Positions 35,121 through 46,106 of a stretch of 64,000 nucleotides of DNA are shown in pieces. This DNA is from Atrina japonica (taxonomy: Eukaryota; Mollusca; Bivalvia; Pterioida; Pinnidae), in contig BROG01000291.1 in NCBI GenBank assembly GCA_030159075.1, positions 1 to 64,000 of the forward strand. Reading direction: 5' to 3'. The notes beneath the pieces are model-generated. The model had not been told where the DNA came from and ran no database searches. It saw only the letters and a list, made by a program, of their open reading frames with translations. The translations under genes and the position numbers were made by a program. Each line of letters opens with the position of its first letter. Position 1 is the first letter of the stretch.

Positions 35121-35339
35121 TTGAAGCGTTTTACATCACATTCAACAATTTTTCAGTTCTTTCTTATTAGGTTGTAATAGTTGAGGAGACAACCAGTAAC
35201 AATGTACCTGGAAAGAGACCACCTGCCTTCCGCAAGTAAACTGTCAAACTTGGTCACAAAGTTCAGCTTAAGTTCCAGCAGGACTTGAACCTGCTCTGAC
35301 CAAAAGTGACGCTCTAATCACTAAGCCATGGAGGCCTCC
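35121..35339 (-). mobile_element. SINE-B
   Basis: Inverted SINE-B from TTTTACATCACATTCAACAA to CTAAGCCATGGAGGCC. It lies just beyond the CoA-transferase poly(A) signal. Confidence 0.82.
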
Positions 35340-35417
35340 TAAATATTGCTAAAATGTCATACCAGATTTTAAAAACAAGGACTTACAGAACGATAATGTT
35401 CTAGAATTGACTTCTTT

Positions 35418-35427
35418 TTTATTTATT
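35418..35427 (-). terminator. Probable poly(A) signal of the CoA-transferase gene
   Basis: Overlapping AATAAA hexamers read on the minus strand, about 310 nt downstream of the stop codon. This would give a 3' UTR of about 0.3 kb. Confidence 0.4.
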
Positions 35428-35736
35428 TTGTTGTCTCAAAATAAACTGTTTTTTGTCTCAAACCCATGTTATACTGGCCTGATCTGAAATGGTATAAATA
35501 TAATAATAGTTAATTAACCTGCATTTAAATACTTCAGTATTGAAAAAGTAAAATTTCTGTTTCTTTCTATATAATTCAGTCCATTGAACTGAATTAAATA
35601 GAATGACCAAGTTTACAAGTACTTCATTTCCTAAAGAAAGCCTATGGCCTTGGGATATAACAAATTACCTGCTTTGGGTAAATTCAAAAATACAGCTAAT
35701 AAAGAAATCAAGGAAAACTTATATCACAAAATGTAA

Positions 35737-35924
35737 CTAATCAGGGGAAGGCATGCATTTTAATCTTTCAAATGACTGCTTCTCCAACATTTCGCGATGG
35801 TTTGGATGAGCAATGTTGATGAGTTCATATGCACGTTGGCGTAGATTCTTCCCAAACAGGTATGCAATTCCGTATTCTGTGACAATGTAGTGAACATGTG
35901 CTCGAGTGGTTACAACACCAGATC
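35737..35924 (-). CDS. CoA-transferase, last exon (C-terminus)
   Basis: After a CTTTATAG acceptor, two bases complete the Gly codon begun in the previous exon. The frame then reads SGVVTTRAHVHYIVTEYGIA, YLFGKNLRQRAYELINIAHP, then NHREMLEKQSFERLKCMPSP-D and TAG at 35739-35737. VTTRAHVHY-VTEYG-A-LFGK-LRQRA--LI-IAHP is the conserved C-terminal signature of the acetyl-CoA hydrolase/transferase C-terminal domain. It is separated from the rest of the coding sequence by a 13.75-kb intron but joins it exactly in phase 1 (LKPG/SGVV). Confidence 0.93.
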
Positions 35925-36000
35925 CTATAAAGAGAGAGAAGTTTGAGTATTAGTGGCCAGTAAAACAACAAACTAACTGTATGTTATCTGTATACCATTA

Positions 36001-36316
36001 CTAGACAAAACAACACCTCACATACAACAGGTCTGTTGTGTTGTGTAATATTACTAGACAAAACAACAACTCATGTACAACAGGCTTCTTGTGTTGTGTG
36101 ACATTACTAGACAAAACAACACCTCACATACAACAGGTCATTGTGTTGTATAACATTACTATACAAAACAAAACATCATGTACAACAGGCCTGTTGTGTT
36201 GTATAACATTTCTAGACAAAACAACACCTGTTATACAACAGGCCTGTTGTGTTGTATAACATTACTAGAAAAAACAACACTTGTATACAACAGACTTGTT
36301 GGTTTGTATAACATTA
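36001..36316. repeat. 53-bp tandem repeat, six copies, with internal palindrome
   Basis: Repeat starts at 36001, 36054, 36107, 36159, 36212 and 36265, with period 52-53. Each unit has CTAGACAAAACAACACC and an ACAACAGG(C/T)CTGTTGT palindrome. In the best copies ACAACAGGCCTGTTGT is perfectly self-complementary. It lies in the last intron, 77 bp upstream of the last exon's acceptor. Confidence 0.93.
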
Positions 36317-36589
36317 CTGGTGTAAAAACAAAAATTGTTAACCATACTGATACTTAAAATGTTATTACATTTTATATGATAATTTTTAGGAAATAAATAC
36401 ATTATTTTACCCTTTATCTAGATTTACAACATTATAAAATATCAGGGTATCTTTAATTTGTTTGAAGTACTTGTAGTTTTAGCAGTGGTTCAATCAGCAG
36501 GCAATTCTCTTTTATTATTTTCTTTTTAGGTTGTCTTTTGTCTGTCGTCGTCCATTATGTGTCGTTAAAATTTACACATTTTCAACATC

Positions 36590-36800
36590 TTCTCAAGAAG
36601 CAGTGGACCAATCTTAACCAAACTTGGCATAAAGCATCCCCATGTAAAGCTGAATAACATTTTGAATGAAAAGGGGCTAGGACCCATAGAAACCCCAAAT
36701 GGGGCCAAAAAGGACCAAAACTTGGTACATCTTTAAAAATCTTCTCATGAACCAATAATCAGATGAGTTTCAAATTTTGTATGCATGATTGTGACCAATA
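36590..36800 (-). repeat. Helitron-like repeat fragment, inverted
   Basis: TTCTCAAGAAGCAGTGGACCAA, TTTGGCATAAAGCATCCCCAT-like and CATGAACCAATAATCAGATGA words are the reverse complement of 46480-46690 and 47720-47910. Confidence 0.6.
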
Positions 36801-36868
36801 AACATGTTCTATTTGCAGTTAATATACATTCTATTCTTATTACCCTTTGCATTTATTTTCGTACATCA

Positions 36869-37072
36869 TCATTTCATACCTAAATCAGGCAAAGTTTGTC
36901 TTTTTCGTCGTTTAAAAACACTCGTTTCTGAAATTGTCCACTTGCCGGGTATATTGGGTGATCTCGACCCATTTTTAACTCGTCCCATCGCATTCTTGGC
37001 TTTATCATTCTTGACAAATACAATCATGAACTGCCCAACTCCATTGGACATGGCGGCATGATTGTAAAACAT
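36869..37072 (-). other. Open frame of 67 codons in a GC-richer patch, unidentified
   Basis: Reads MFYNHAAMSNGVGQFMIVFV, then KNDKAKNAMGRVKNGSRSPN and IPGKWTISETSVFKRRKRQT. It is basic and protein-like, and the patch is visibly less AT-rich than its surroundings. It sits on the coding strand inside the 13.75-kb intron of the CoA-transferase gene, but has no splice sites in phase and is not part of that family. It could be a processed gene remnant. Confidence 0.25.
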
Positions 37073-37819
37073 GAAGTATGCATACTTTTCACAGTTATAT
37101 TGTTTTGATATTCATCAGATTTTCTTCAGGTATTGAAAATAGCATTGAAAAGCATATATTTTACATAATACATGCACTTTCCAACAAAAATCACGTCCTG
37201 TATTTTAAAATAAATATAAAACACATAAAAATCGGCTGACTTTAACATAGTCCGAGTGCATAGGACCGAGATCCCCTGACCTACATTTGATATGGCAAAA
37301 GAGTTTATCTGAAAGGTTATTGCATATGGAAATACAGCTGGATTTTTTAAGGTACGAGAAAACTAAAATTCTAATAAAACAAATAACTTCAAAAAGAAGA
37401 TCTTTTACAACATTTTATGTCTTTGATAATGTATTTGAACACACATTTTATCATATTCTCGACTATATGTCAGGGGACAAAAATAATCATTGTGACAGCT
37501 TATATCACTTTAAAAGTTTTAAAAGGAAACTAATATTATATCAAGTGAACAAAAAAAAGAAATTCATGGTTTGAAAATGAAAAGCTGCTGGGGATCTCCA
37601 AGTTTAATGTAACAAATAAATTCTTCTTTACCACAAAGCGTATGAATTAAGCTTTTGAGAGTACAAATGTCAAAATCAAATAGCTTAACTTACAGTGTGT
37701 ATAAAATTGTTTTACAAGCCCAATCCTCACTGCTTGTAATTAAATTTGATCATCCGGCCAAGAAGCTAAGGGTCTGAGATTGTTTATTTTTCTTTTTAAC
37801 ATACATAGAGGGAGTATGT
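37073..37819. other. Intronic, nothing firm
   Basis: TGTCAGGGGACAAAAATAAT and TGACAGCTTATAT (about 37468-37510) recur at 58377-58415. A 95-codon plus frame at 37287-37574 has no domain. Confidence 0.5.
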
Positions 37820-38720
37820 GTTAAAATTTTTCATGTTTTTGGACATTATCTTGGAAAGTATTATGGATAGATTAAAGCAAAAGCAAAAGTGCAAAGATCT
37901 ACAAAAAAGTCAATAGGGCCGAAATTGTCAGGTTGCCCCTGATGGGAATTATTTCCAATTTTAACTGGATTTTTCATGTTGTTAGATGTTTTTGGCATTA
38001 TCCTGAGAAGTATAATAGCTAGAGTAAAAGTGAAAACAGCAAAAATGTTCAGTACATAAAGATCTACAAAAAGGTCAACAGGACTAAAATTGTCAGGTCA
38101 ACCCTTATGGGAGTTATTTCCCCTTTTTTGTGGATTTTCATGTTTTTGGCTGTTTTTGACATTATTTTGAAAAGTATAATAGATAAAGTAAAAGTGAAAG
38201 AAACAAAAATGTTCAGCACACAAGGCAGTTAACAAGGCCGAAATTGTCAGGTTACACCTTATGGGAGTTATTTCCGCTTTGAAGTGGATTATTCATGTGT
38301 TATTCAAGTGAAAAAAGCAAAATTGTTCATCACTCAATGATCTACAAAAAAGTCAATAGGGCCCAAATTGTCGGGTTGTCCCTTATGGCAGTTAATTCCC
38401 CTTTTTAGTGTATTTCTGATGTTTTGGACAGTTTTGTCCCATTATCCTGAAAAGGATTCAGCACGTAAAGATCTGCAAAAAGTCAACAGGCCTGAAATTG
38501 TCAGGTCGGCCCTTAAGGGAGTTTTTTCCCCTTTTAAGTGGATTTTTCATGTCTTTGACTGTTGATTTTTTTTTCATTATCTTTAAATATATGATAGATT
38601 GAAAGAAAGTGAAAGAAGTAAAAATGTTCAGCACGCAAAGATCTACAAAAATGTTAACAAGGCTGAAATTGTCAGGTCGACGCTTATAGGAGTTATCTCC
38701 CCTTAAATTGGATTTCTGAT
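37820..38720 (-). repeat. About six inverted copies of the 150-190 bp repeat
   Basis: AAATTGTCAGGT followed by CTTATGGGAGTTATTTCCCC recurs near 37924, 38088, 38242, 38364, 38497 and 38665. This is the reverse complement of the repeat at 9997-10625 and 46700-47450. Confidence 0.85.
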
Positions 38721-38724
38721 GTTT

Positions 38725-39264
38725 TGAAAATGGAATCTGTCAACAAACGGTCCACTACGGGGCACTTGAGTAACACAGGGTACAGCTGTATACAAATGGC
38801 TTAATAACTCAAAACTGATTTACTTTTTGTATACAAAGATATAGGAGAAATTTTAGACATTTTCGACTTCTTCTCAAGAACCAGTGGACTAAATTTAATC
38901 AAACCTGACAGGAAATTTTTTATGTTTTTGGCTGCTTTTAGACATAATCTTGAATTTTCTTCTCATGAACCAATGAGCAGATGACATTCAAATTTTGTAT
39001 GCATGATTGTTAAATCAATATCTACAACGTCTGTGAATGAAAATGGAATCAGTCTATAAACGGTCCACTAGGAGGCACTTCAATAACACAGAGTACAGTT
39101 GTATACAAATGGTTTAATAACTCGAAACTGATTGACTTTGTGTATACAAAGATATATGAGAAAGCTATCTGGAGAAGAAGTCAATAAATTTGAAAAGTTA
39201 ACAGACAGAAAGATGGACAAAAGGTGATCAGAATAGCTCACTTGAACCTTCAGTTTAGGCTAAA
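38725..39264 (+). mobile_element. Helitron-like element, 3' part with terminal hairpin
   Basis: Contains AAACGGTCCACTA and TTGTATACAAAGATATA blocks, and ends AGCTCACTTGAACCTTCAGT then TTAGGCTAAAAA. The last is a decayed hairpin followed by CTAA. The next element's 5' end (ACAAGAAGCCCAACAGGCC) begins at 39265. Confidence 0.5.
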
Positions 39265-40640
39265 AACAAGAAGCCCAACAGGCCTTGATGGTCACTTGAG
39301 ACAAAATACCACAGGAACATGGAGGAAATTATTTTCCAAGACTAAGCATGTCATTACTATAATGCTAAATTGACTGCACCCGAGATCCTGACCTTTCTGA
39401 TTCCATTTCACATGAGTAACTCAGTTGAACTAAAAGTAAGCGTGGTAGTACTAAGGAGTGCAGTTTTGGCAACACTCTGTCTACTTAAGATGTATACCAG
39501 CATAGTTAAATCCAGAAGACCTGGCAGAGTGAAGTCTCATAAACCCTTTCTTGACCTGGACAAGTTTAAATTTTAGGGAATAAAGCATAACATTAAAATA
39601 ACACTGACTAGAGTAATCATTCCTATTTGTCACTATACATCAGAGAGTATCCAGTGAGGAATGAAACGTTTTTCCCATGCAGCTTGTCATAACGGAAAAG
39701 TGAGTAGATTTATTTGTATGATAATCAAAAGGTCATTCCTCCTCACCATCCTATGTGAATCTGACAATACCAAATATTGGATGCCTAGTTGACAAAATGA
39801 GAATTATACAGCCTTTACAAAGCAAAAGGACTGACATAATGCAAAACTCTAGTAACCCCCTCCTCAGAAACCATTGCTCCCACAAGGAACTGGTTGGAGA
39901 CTTAGAAAGAGACAGGTCTTTTTTGGGAAAATGCCATTGGCAACACAATTGAGAAATTTAGTGTGAATTTGTGTCAAATTGGGAAAAAACAGTGAGCACA
40001 CATGTAAATCCACATGCAATGGATTTTTCTTCTTTCAAAGCATTCCCCCCACCCCAAAAATGATTTATTTTATTATGGTCATAGTCTGTGCACCAAATTG
40101 GAAAATAACATGTATCTACATTGGGAATCTGGACGAAATTCGGCCCCCTAGGGAACTAAAGAAAAAGGCCTGAGAAAGAATGGAAATTGTGAGAAAGAGA
40201 ATGATTTTGAGAGAGAAATGAGAAAGCGACCAAAAAAACAAACTTAATTAAGGCACTCAGGTAGGTAGCATATGGAAATATATCAATGTAAAAGAGCATT
40301 GACTTGATATCCTTCACGGTTTATGGATATATACGTAAGTACACGACTAAAAAGTTATTTGCCCCCAAGTCAATGCTTTTGGTGATCCACCAAATGTCTT
40401 TATGCATATCGACATTCTAGCTAACACTAAAGGTAAATATACACCTAAAGTAATACCTGTAAATATACCTGCTTTCCAATAATTATATCACTACTGAAAT
40501 TTCCATCTAACGGGTCATTCTTACCCATTGCCAGATAAGAAATTCTATAGTGTGCATGAGACTGTCACCATTGCCAGATAAGACATTCTATAGCGTGCAC
40601 AAGACTGTCACCATGTCACCATTGCTTGTATCAAAAGCTG
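39265..40640. other. Element 5' end, then nothing firm
   Basis: 39265-39340 (ACAAGAAGCCCAACAGGCCT, GGTCACTTGAG) matches the start at 46107. 39557-39625 duplicates 32250-32335. Inverted short frames at 39750-39950 have no domain. Confidence 0.45.
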
Positions 40641-40642
40641 TA

Positions 40643-41010
40643 CAGTCAAACCTGTCTATAAAGACAACTCAAGTCAACTGCCAAAAGTTGCCATTATCAA
40701 GAGGTTTATTCATTAAATAAAAAAAAGTTAACAAAGACTATATTAGAATGACCTTTATACAGGCAGGTGTCCCTTTATACAGGCAGGAACCCCTTTATAC
40801 AGGCAGGTGCCCCTTTATACAGGCAGGTGCCCCTTTATACAGGCAGGTGTCCCTTTATACAGGCAGGTACCCCTTTATACAGGCAGGTGCCCCTTTATAC
40901 AGGCAGGTGCCCCTTTATACAGGCAGGTGCCCCTTTATACAGGCAGGTGCCCCTTTATACAGGCAGGTGCCCCTTTATACAGAGCTGTCCTTATAAGCAG
41001 GTTTGACTAA
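40643..41010. mobile_element. CAGTCAAACC-ended MITE containing a 20-bp minisatellite
   Basis: TACAGTCAAACCTGTCTATA at 40643 and the near reverse complement CCTTATAAGCAGGTTTGACT ending at about 41008 form termini. Between them, 40752-40980 holds about 12 copies of a 20-bp unit (GGCAGGTGCCCCTTTATACA). The unit's complement, CCTGTATAAAGGGGCAC, resembles the subterminal CCTGTCTATAAAGACAAC, so the array may have grown from the element's own end. Confidence 0.7.
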
Positions 41011-41504
41011 AATTGTATGGTAGGCTCAAGTGCATGATGTACTATACGAGTGTGATAACCTGACTAATAATATCTGTGTTGTCTCATTATAGTGTAATGT
41101 GTAGCGACAGATAAACTTAATATTTGTATATAATCAGTCTGAATGGCAATAGAGATTACTTATTCACCCCTAAGGACACATTTGGACTGGTTTAACAGAA
41201 GAGTCCATTGTTTATTCAGGGGCTGGTGAGTTGAAAAAATATATGTAACAGAGATTCCAAGTATATCACTTTCAATGTTTTTTATTTGTTTATTTCACTC
41301 ACCAACCCCTTAAGTCCTAATTGAACCTGCCCATTTCAAAGAATGGCTATGTCCACTGTCAGAATTCGGGGGTGATTGATTTAGAATCAAACTTTAATAA
41401 TAATTTTACATACAATATGAATTTGTCCACTCCTGAATTATGACAGTAGACCATACTATTTATTGATTTGGACAAGTCAAAAATGTTACAATGGGTTGAA
41501 GAGT
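41011..41504. other. Intronic, nothing recognised
   Basis: No gene or repeat boundary seen. Confidence 0.55.
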
Positions 41505-41710
41505 TAATCTTTTTTTTTTTTTTTTTTTTTTTTGCCACATTTAACAACTTTTCTGTCGTACAGTTTTCCTGGCAGAGCAGGAACTATGTATAAGCAAACT
41601 TTCTTACATAAATAGTTTAGGTTTCCACAGGGCTTAAAGCATTGCCGACCTGCGGCGACAGACTTTGTAATGTAAAACACGATGGTTTAACCACTCAGCC
41701 ATGGAGACCC
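41505..41710 (-). mobile_element. SINE-B, decayed
   Basis: A T-rich run (41511-41533) precedes the inverted tail GCCACATTTAACAACTTTTC. The head ends GGTTTAACCACTCAGCCATG (inverted A box). Confidence 0.7.
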
Positions 41711-42545
41711 GGGGTCCTACTTCCGATTGCTAATACATAAGATCCCATTTCTTGGTCAGTATGTCATACCAGTGATATTGTTTGCTTTTAACTCATAACT
41801 CATAAATCAAATTTGGCTGTTTCCCCCATGAGAAAGTTTCTCAATTTGTAAAATAATTGGCTTAAAATTTTTCAGAAACAAGATGTACATTTTTTCTGAT
41901 CAGTGATAATCATAGCAGTAAAAAAAATTTGAAATGTTTTTTTATATATTGTGAAAGTGTTTTTCAGATCTGGATTTATGAGACTCAACCATGTATGCAG
42001 TTCTTATTCAGAATATATTAATTTTTTTAACTTCAAATTAAAATTTCATTTCAATAAATTCATTATCTGAAATTTCCCAATTTTTAAAAAGATGCATATT
42101 TTTCACAAAAAAGGTAGGTGGAGGTTGTTTTGAAAGAAGCAGGGTTTTATTTTGGACTCTGCAGGTCCGGTATACAGCTCCATTCTCAATAGCAAAATGC
42201 TAACATTTTTTCCCAATATCAGGCCAGTAAAATTCTAAATTTAAACTCCTTGAAATAAAAAAGTGTTTAATTAAAAAATTAACAAGCAAATGATAACAAA
42301 TGTAGTTGAATCATTTTAGCAAATAAGATGCATAGCCAGTAAACTTAACACTGAACTTTATCAGAGAAATCATATACATACATATATATGTATTTTAAAT
42401 GCTGTTCTATTTTTTTTCCAAATTTCTGAAAAAACAAGACAAAATTCCCAATTGTAAAAGTACAGACCAATATTTATGGAGGAAGATAGAAAACCCTGGA
42501 AAGCCCCTTCAAAATCACTGCATACTAGGTAAAAATATCACATAT
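41711..42545. other. AT-rich intronic, nothing recognised
   Basis: No open frame or repeat could be supported. Confidence 0.55.
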
Positions 42546-42856
42546 AACAATCAATAGAGCCGGCCTGGCTCAGTCAGTGGCGCGCTCGACTCTGGATCGT
42601 GAGGTCGTGAGTTCGAGTCCCACCGGCGGCAGGTTGGTTTCCTGTTTTTCGGATGAGACAGTAAAACTGGAGGTCCCGTGTCACAGTAGGTGTCGGCACG
42701 TTAAAGAACCCTCACTGCTCAATGGCCGTAAGTGCCGAGCATAGGCCAAAATTTGAAGCCCTTCACCGGCATTTGGTGACGTCTCCATATGAGTGAAATA
42801 TTCTTGAGTGGGACGTTAAACAACAATAAACAAACAAACAAACAAAACAATCAATA
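42546..42856 (+). mobile_element. SINE-A, full length with target duplication
   Basis: The head starts GAGCCGGCCTGGCTCAGTCA (A-box-like TGGCTCAGTCAG) at 42557. The B box is AGTTCGAGTCC. The full core runs to TGGGACGTTAAACAACAATA and an AAAC tail ending about 42845. AACAATCAATA flanks it perfectly (42546-42556 and 42846-42856). It is the reference copy for this family in the window. Confidence 0.93.
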
Positions 42857-43174
42857 AGTAGGTACATAGCACAGAAGCTTAAATACAAAAATGATTACTG
42901 ATATCTAACATAAGCATGCAACAATTAACAATTAATGTTTCTATTTATTTGCGATATTATCTCGAATGTGTTAATCAGAACAATTATATACAGTATGCAG
43001 TGTTGGGGGTCTTTATGACCAGGTGGTCTTTATACACAGGTGGTTGCTAAAGCAAGTTTTACTGTATATATATTTTTACTGGTAGACCATAATGCTAACA
43101 AAGCAAGACAACTGTAACATGCATAAATGATCCAGCCAATCATTTAGTCTAGGACATTAGGGAATATATAAATA
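42857..43174. other. Intronic; decayed MITE piece
   Basis: About 42990-43066 has TACAGTATGC at left and CAAGTTTTACTGTA at right, with TCTTTATACACAGGTGG inside. This is a short relative of the TA-flanked CAGT-ended elements. Confidence 0.45.
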
Positions 43175-43602
43175 GCCTGTAGCCCTGTCACACGTTGATT
43201 TGTCATAGCCTGTAGGGTGACATGTCGATAGTCCGACGGTCCGATAGTCCGACGGTCCGATAGTCCGACAGTTAAATCGCATGGCTATCAAGAGGATTAA
43301 ACAGAACAAAAAGTCACTTAAATATTTGCAAGCAGTGTCTGCTTTGTCACCACGCAATTTGTAATAACTTTTTAAAAGATCTTATTGGGTTCAAACCCAT
43401 CTTTTCTCCATTAAATTGGTCAAATTGTGTCTTAAGACGGTCATCCCAAACATTTTCCCCTATTTTTAAAATAATTCTCTGATGCAGCGAGTTCATCGAA
43501 ACTTGACGGGAAGCAACTAGTTTTCTACTTATCATCGGACTATCGAACCGTCGGACTATCGGGATGTCCCCGCCTGTAGCCCTGTCACACATTGATTTGT
43601 CA
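43175..43602. mobile_element. Element with 33-bp inverted termini inside 31-bp direct repeats
   Basis: 43175-43205 and 43572-43602 are direct copies (GCCTGTAGCCCTGTCACAC, then GTTGATTTGTCA or ATTGATTTGTCA, one mismatch). Inside, 43220-43252 (CGATAGTCCGACGGTCCGAT region) faces 43534-43567 as an inverted repeat, about 30 of 33 by eye. The GTCCGACGGTCCGATA unit is itself tandem on the left. A 123-codon minus frame crosses the interior but shows no domain. Confidence 0.65.
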
Positions 43603-44381
43603 AACTCATTCCAAGCTATTAAAAAATTTATCAAAATTTCATAAAACTTAGGCATATGTCGAACTAATTTTGGACACGGTGCATATTTTTTCAATGTATT
43701 CTGACGAACGAGTAACATGTAGGAACAATTGTATAATGAACCTACAACTTACTCCAGCATATATGGAACATATGGGTCATACACTGGCAGGTTCTTGCCA
43801 TAATTCAACATATGCCAGTGTATACCAGCGTGTTGTTAAATCCTCCGATGTATGCCAATGTACTCACCAAATTTTTCATGCCTTGGCCATATCATTAATT
43901 TACATTTCTTTCTTTTTTTTTTTTTTTGGGGGGGGAATTTTTTGTTTTTTGTTGTTTTTTTTTTTTTTTTTTTTAATGGAGTTTTAAGCAACACTCAATA
44001 ACTGCTCAGCCACAGAACCCCCTCCTCTTACATTTTGCAATCATACATAACAAACATGACTAATACTTTCATAAAATCAGATCCTTTTTCAGTTATTCAC
44101 CAAACAATTGTCTATTCCAAACTTCAGTATTGATTCTGTGAATTCCTCTGTTTTGTAGTCATAGCAGAAAATTATCATTGGCCATTAAAAATGTATTCCA
44201 GTCCTATCCTATAAATTGTGGTATGCATTGCTTATCCTTGATGCCAAGCACCTGCCATTGGGTAAATGTACCAGTCATGTGATCATCATCATCATAGTAC
44301 TTATCATAAGTATGACCTTAAAATCTAAATACATACACTGTATGATAATACTTGTACATATTTATCACCAAATAACACTTA
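43603..44381. other. Intronic; homopolymer tracts
   Basis: Long T runs with a G run at 43910-43974. The rest is unremarkable. Confidence 0.6.
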
Positions 44382-44620
44382 GGGCCTCCATGGTCGAGTG
44401 GTTAGAACATTGCGCCTTTAAACTCTCTCACTATCTGTCAGTGCAGATTCAAGCCCCGCTGGAACCTAAGCTGATTTTTGTGAGAAAGTTTGCCAGCTTA
44501 CTTGCGGAAGGCCAGTGGTCTCTTCCCGGGTATGTTGTAACCGGGTTCTTACCTCCATCATTAAAAACTCAACGCCATGTTATCACTGAAAAATTGTTGA
44601 GTGTGGCGTAAAACACAATG
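44382..44620 (+). mobile_element. SINE-B
   Basis: AGGGCCTCCATGGTCGAGTGG head, CTTGCGGAAGGCCAGTGG core, AAAAATTGTTGAGTGTGGCG end. The B box is mutated (AGATTCAAGCC). Confidence 0.85.
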
Positions 44621-45084
44621 CAAAATAAAAAAAATCAACTGATAGGAATCTCATGGCAGTCTATGATGTTTGGAAAGTTTTGTTAAATGTGAGTCAGTGG
44701 CTGAGAGAAGGGGTCCTTCCATCCAATGAAATTCCAGAAAACAAGGAATTCCATCTTACACAATATTTCTAATATTCCTATGGAATAAAATAGAGTTGCT
44801 TTAACCTGCGCTAACTCTCATATACAAGTAAAATTCTTTAGAGCCACATATGTCCAAATTTTTGATAACAGAGAAATCACAATTTCCCCCCAAATTGTCC
44901 TAAGGACCTTTTCTCAGCTGATGGTTCATATACAGAAGTTCGTAGTTGGACACTTGAAGTATGAACTGTTTGACAATCATAACAAGAGCAAAGCCATAGA
45001 ATAATTTACTTGAAGTAAATTACAAACAATAAATATAAAGGCTAAAGAGTAGTGTTACAGTTACAGTGCCATAATCAATTTAAC
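44621..45084. other. Intronic, nothing recognised
   Basis: No supported feature. Confidence 0.55.
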
Positions 45085-45350
45085 GACAATAGGCGATGGT
45101 CTAGAGGTAGAATGTGCAACTCGCAAGAGGTTCTGGTTCAATTTCCGGTACCTGATCATATCAAAGACTTTTTCGAAAAAGTGGCGACTGTTCCTTCCCC
45201 GAACGCTCAACACACAAAGTGAAAGTCACGAGTCCTTGGAACTTAAACCGGAGGTCCTGTGTCATGGAAGGCATGACATGTAAATGAATCCTAACTACAT
45301 TGGCATCAGTCCATAGCACAGGTCAAAATTTGTCTACTTCACCTAAAGCT
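45085..45350 (+). mobile_element. SINE-C: third tRNA-like head on a shared core
   Basis: The head GGCGATGGTCTAGAGGTAGA with B-box-like TGGTTCAATTTCC differs from A and B. The core GGAGGTCCTGTGTCATGGAA and CATGTAAATGAATCCTAAC aligns with SINE-A's GGAGGTCCCGTGTCACAGTA and CACGTTAAAGAACCCT. No SINE-A tail was recognised. Confidence 0.65.
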
Positions 45351-45589
45351 GGTTACATCTCAACATAGATATACTTGCCCACATTTTAAAATTTTCATGG
45401 GTGAGACAACACATGACCACAATTTCAAGCATTGCAACCAATGTTTGAAGGGTTTTTTTCACTCCACGGCAGCATTTAGTCATTCCCACAACACACAGCA
45501 GAGACCAATCGAACAAAGACAAGGAGTAACAACCAGGCTCTGATTTGATACAAAACATTTAAAAGCAGGGTGAAAATCTTGTGTACCAT

Positions 45590-46004
45590 GGTTCAAATTT
45601 ATCATTTTTAGGAGGAATTATTAACAAGATTTGTTAGAAGACAACAAAGTTCACCAAAATGGGTGTAAATTATCAAAATAAGTATTTGACCCGCAGCTAT
45701 CAACTTTTAAGGTAAAGGGACCGATAAATATTTTTATTCCTTCAGCTTGAGTTCAAAATTTTGAAAAGTATGTCAAAGTCCAAGGTCAAAGTCACTAGGT
45801 CAAAAGTCAAGGTCACTAGGTACCAAATGAAAGTTCTGATAATAAGAAATCCAAATGTGAAATATGAAAAGCCTTGTCCTTTGCAATTAAAATGATATAG
45901 GCTAAGTTAAAGTTTGTCAACAGATGCTGACGACAACAATGATGCCGACGATGCTGGGGATATGGCGTTAACTCTCCAGTCTTTAGTCCCAGTGAGCTAA
46001 AATT
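45590..46004 (+). mobile_element. Helitron-like element, 3' part
   Basis: Contains AAGGTCAAAGTCACTAGGTC and GCTGACGACAACAATGATGC, ending CTCTCCAGTCTTTAGTCCC then AGTGAGCTAAAA. This is a decayed hairpin plus CTAA terminus, head-to-tail with the next element. Confidence 0.45.
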
Positions 46005-46106
46005 CAGCAGAAACAAAGTTTTTTTCAAGATTAATTGGGAGGTTGGGAAACTGGGCCAAATCAGGAGACTCCTGCAGTAATTGGAAGAGTTAGCGAGTCT
46101 GTATAA

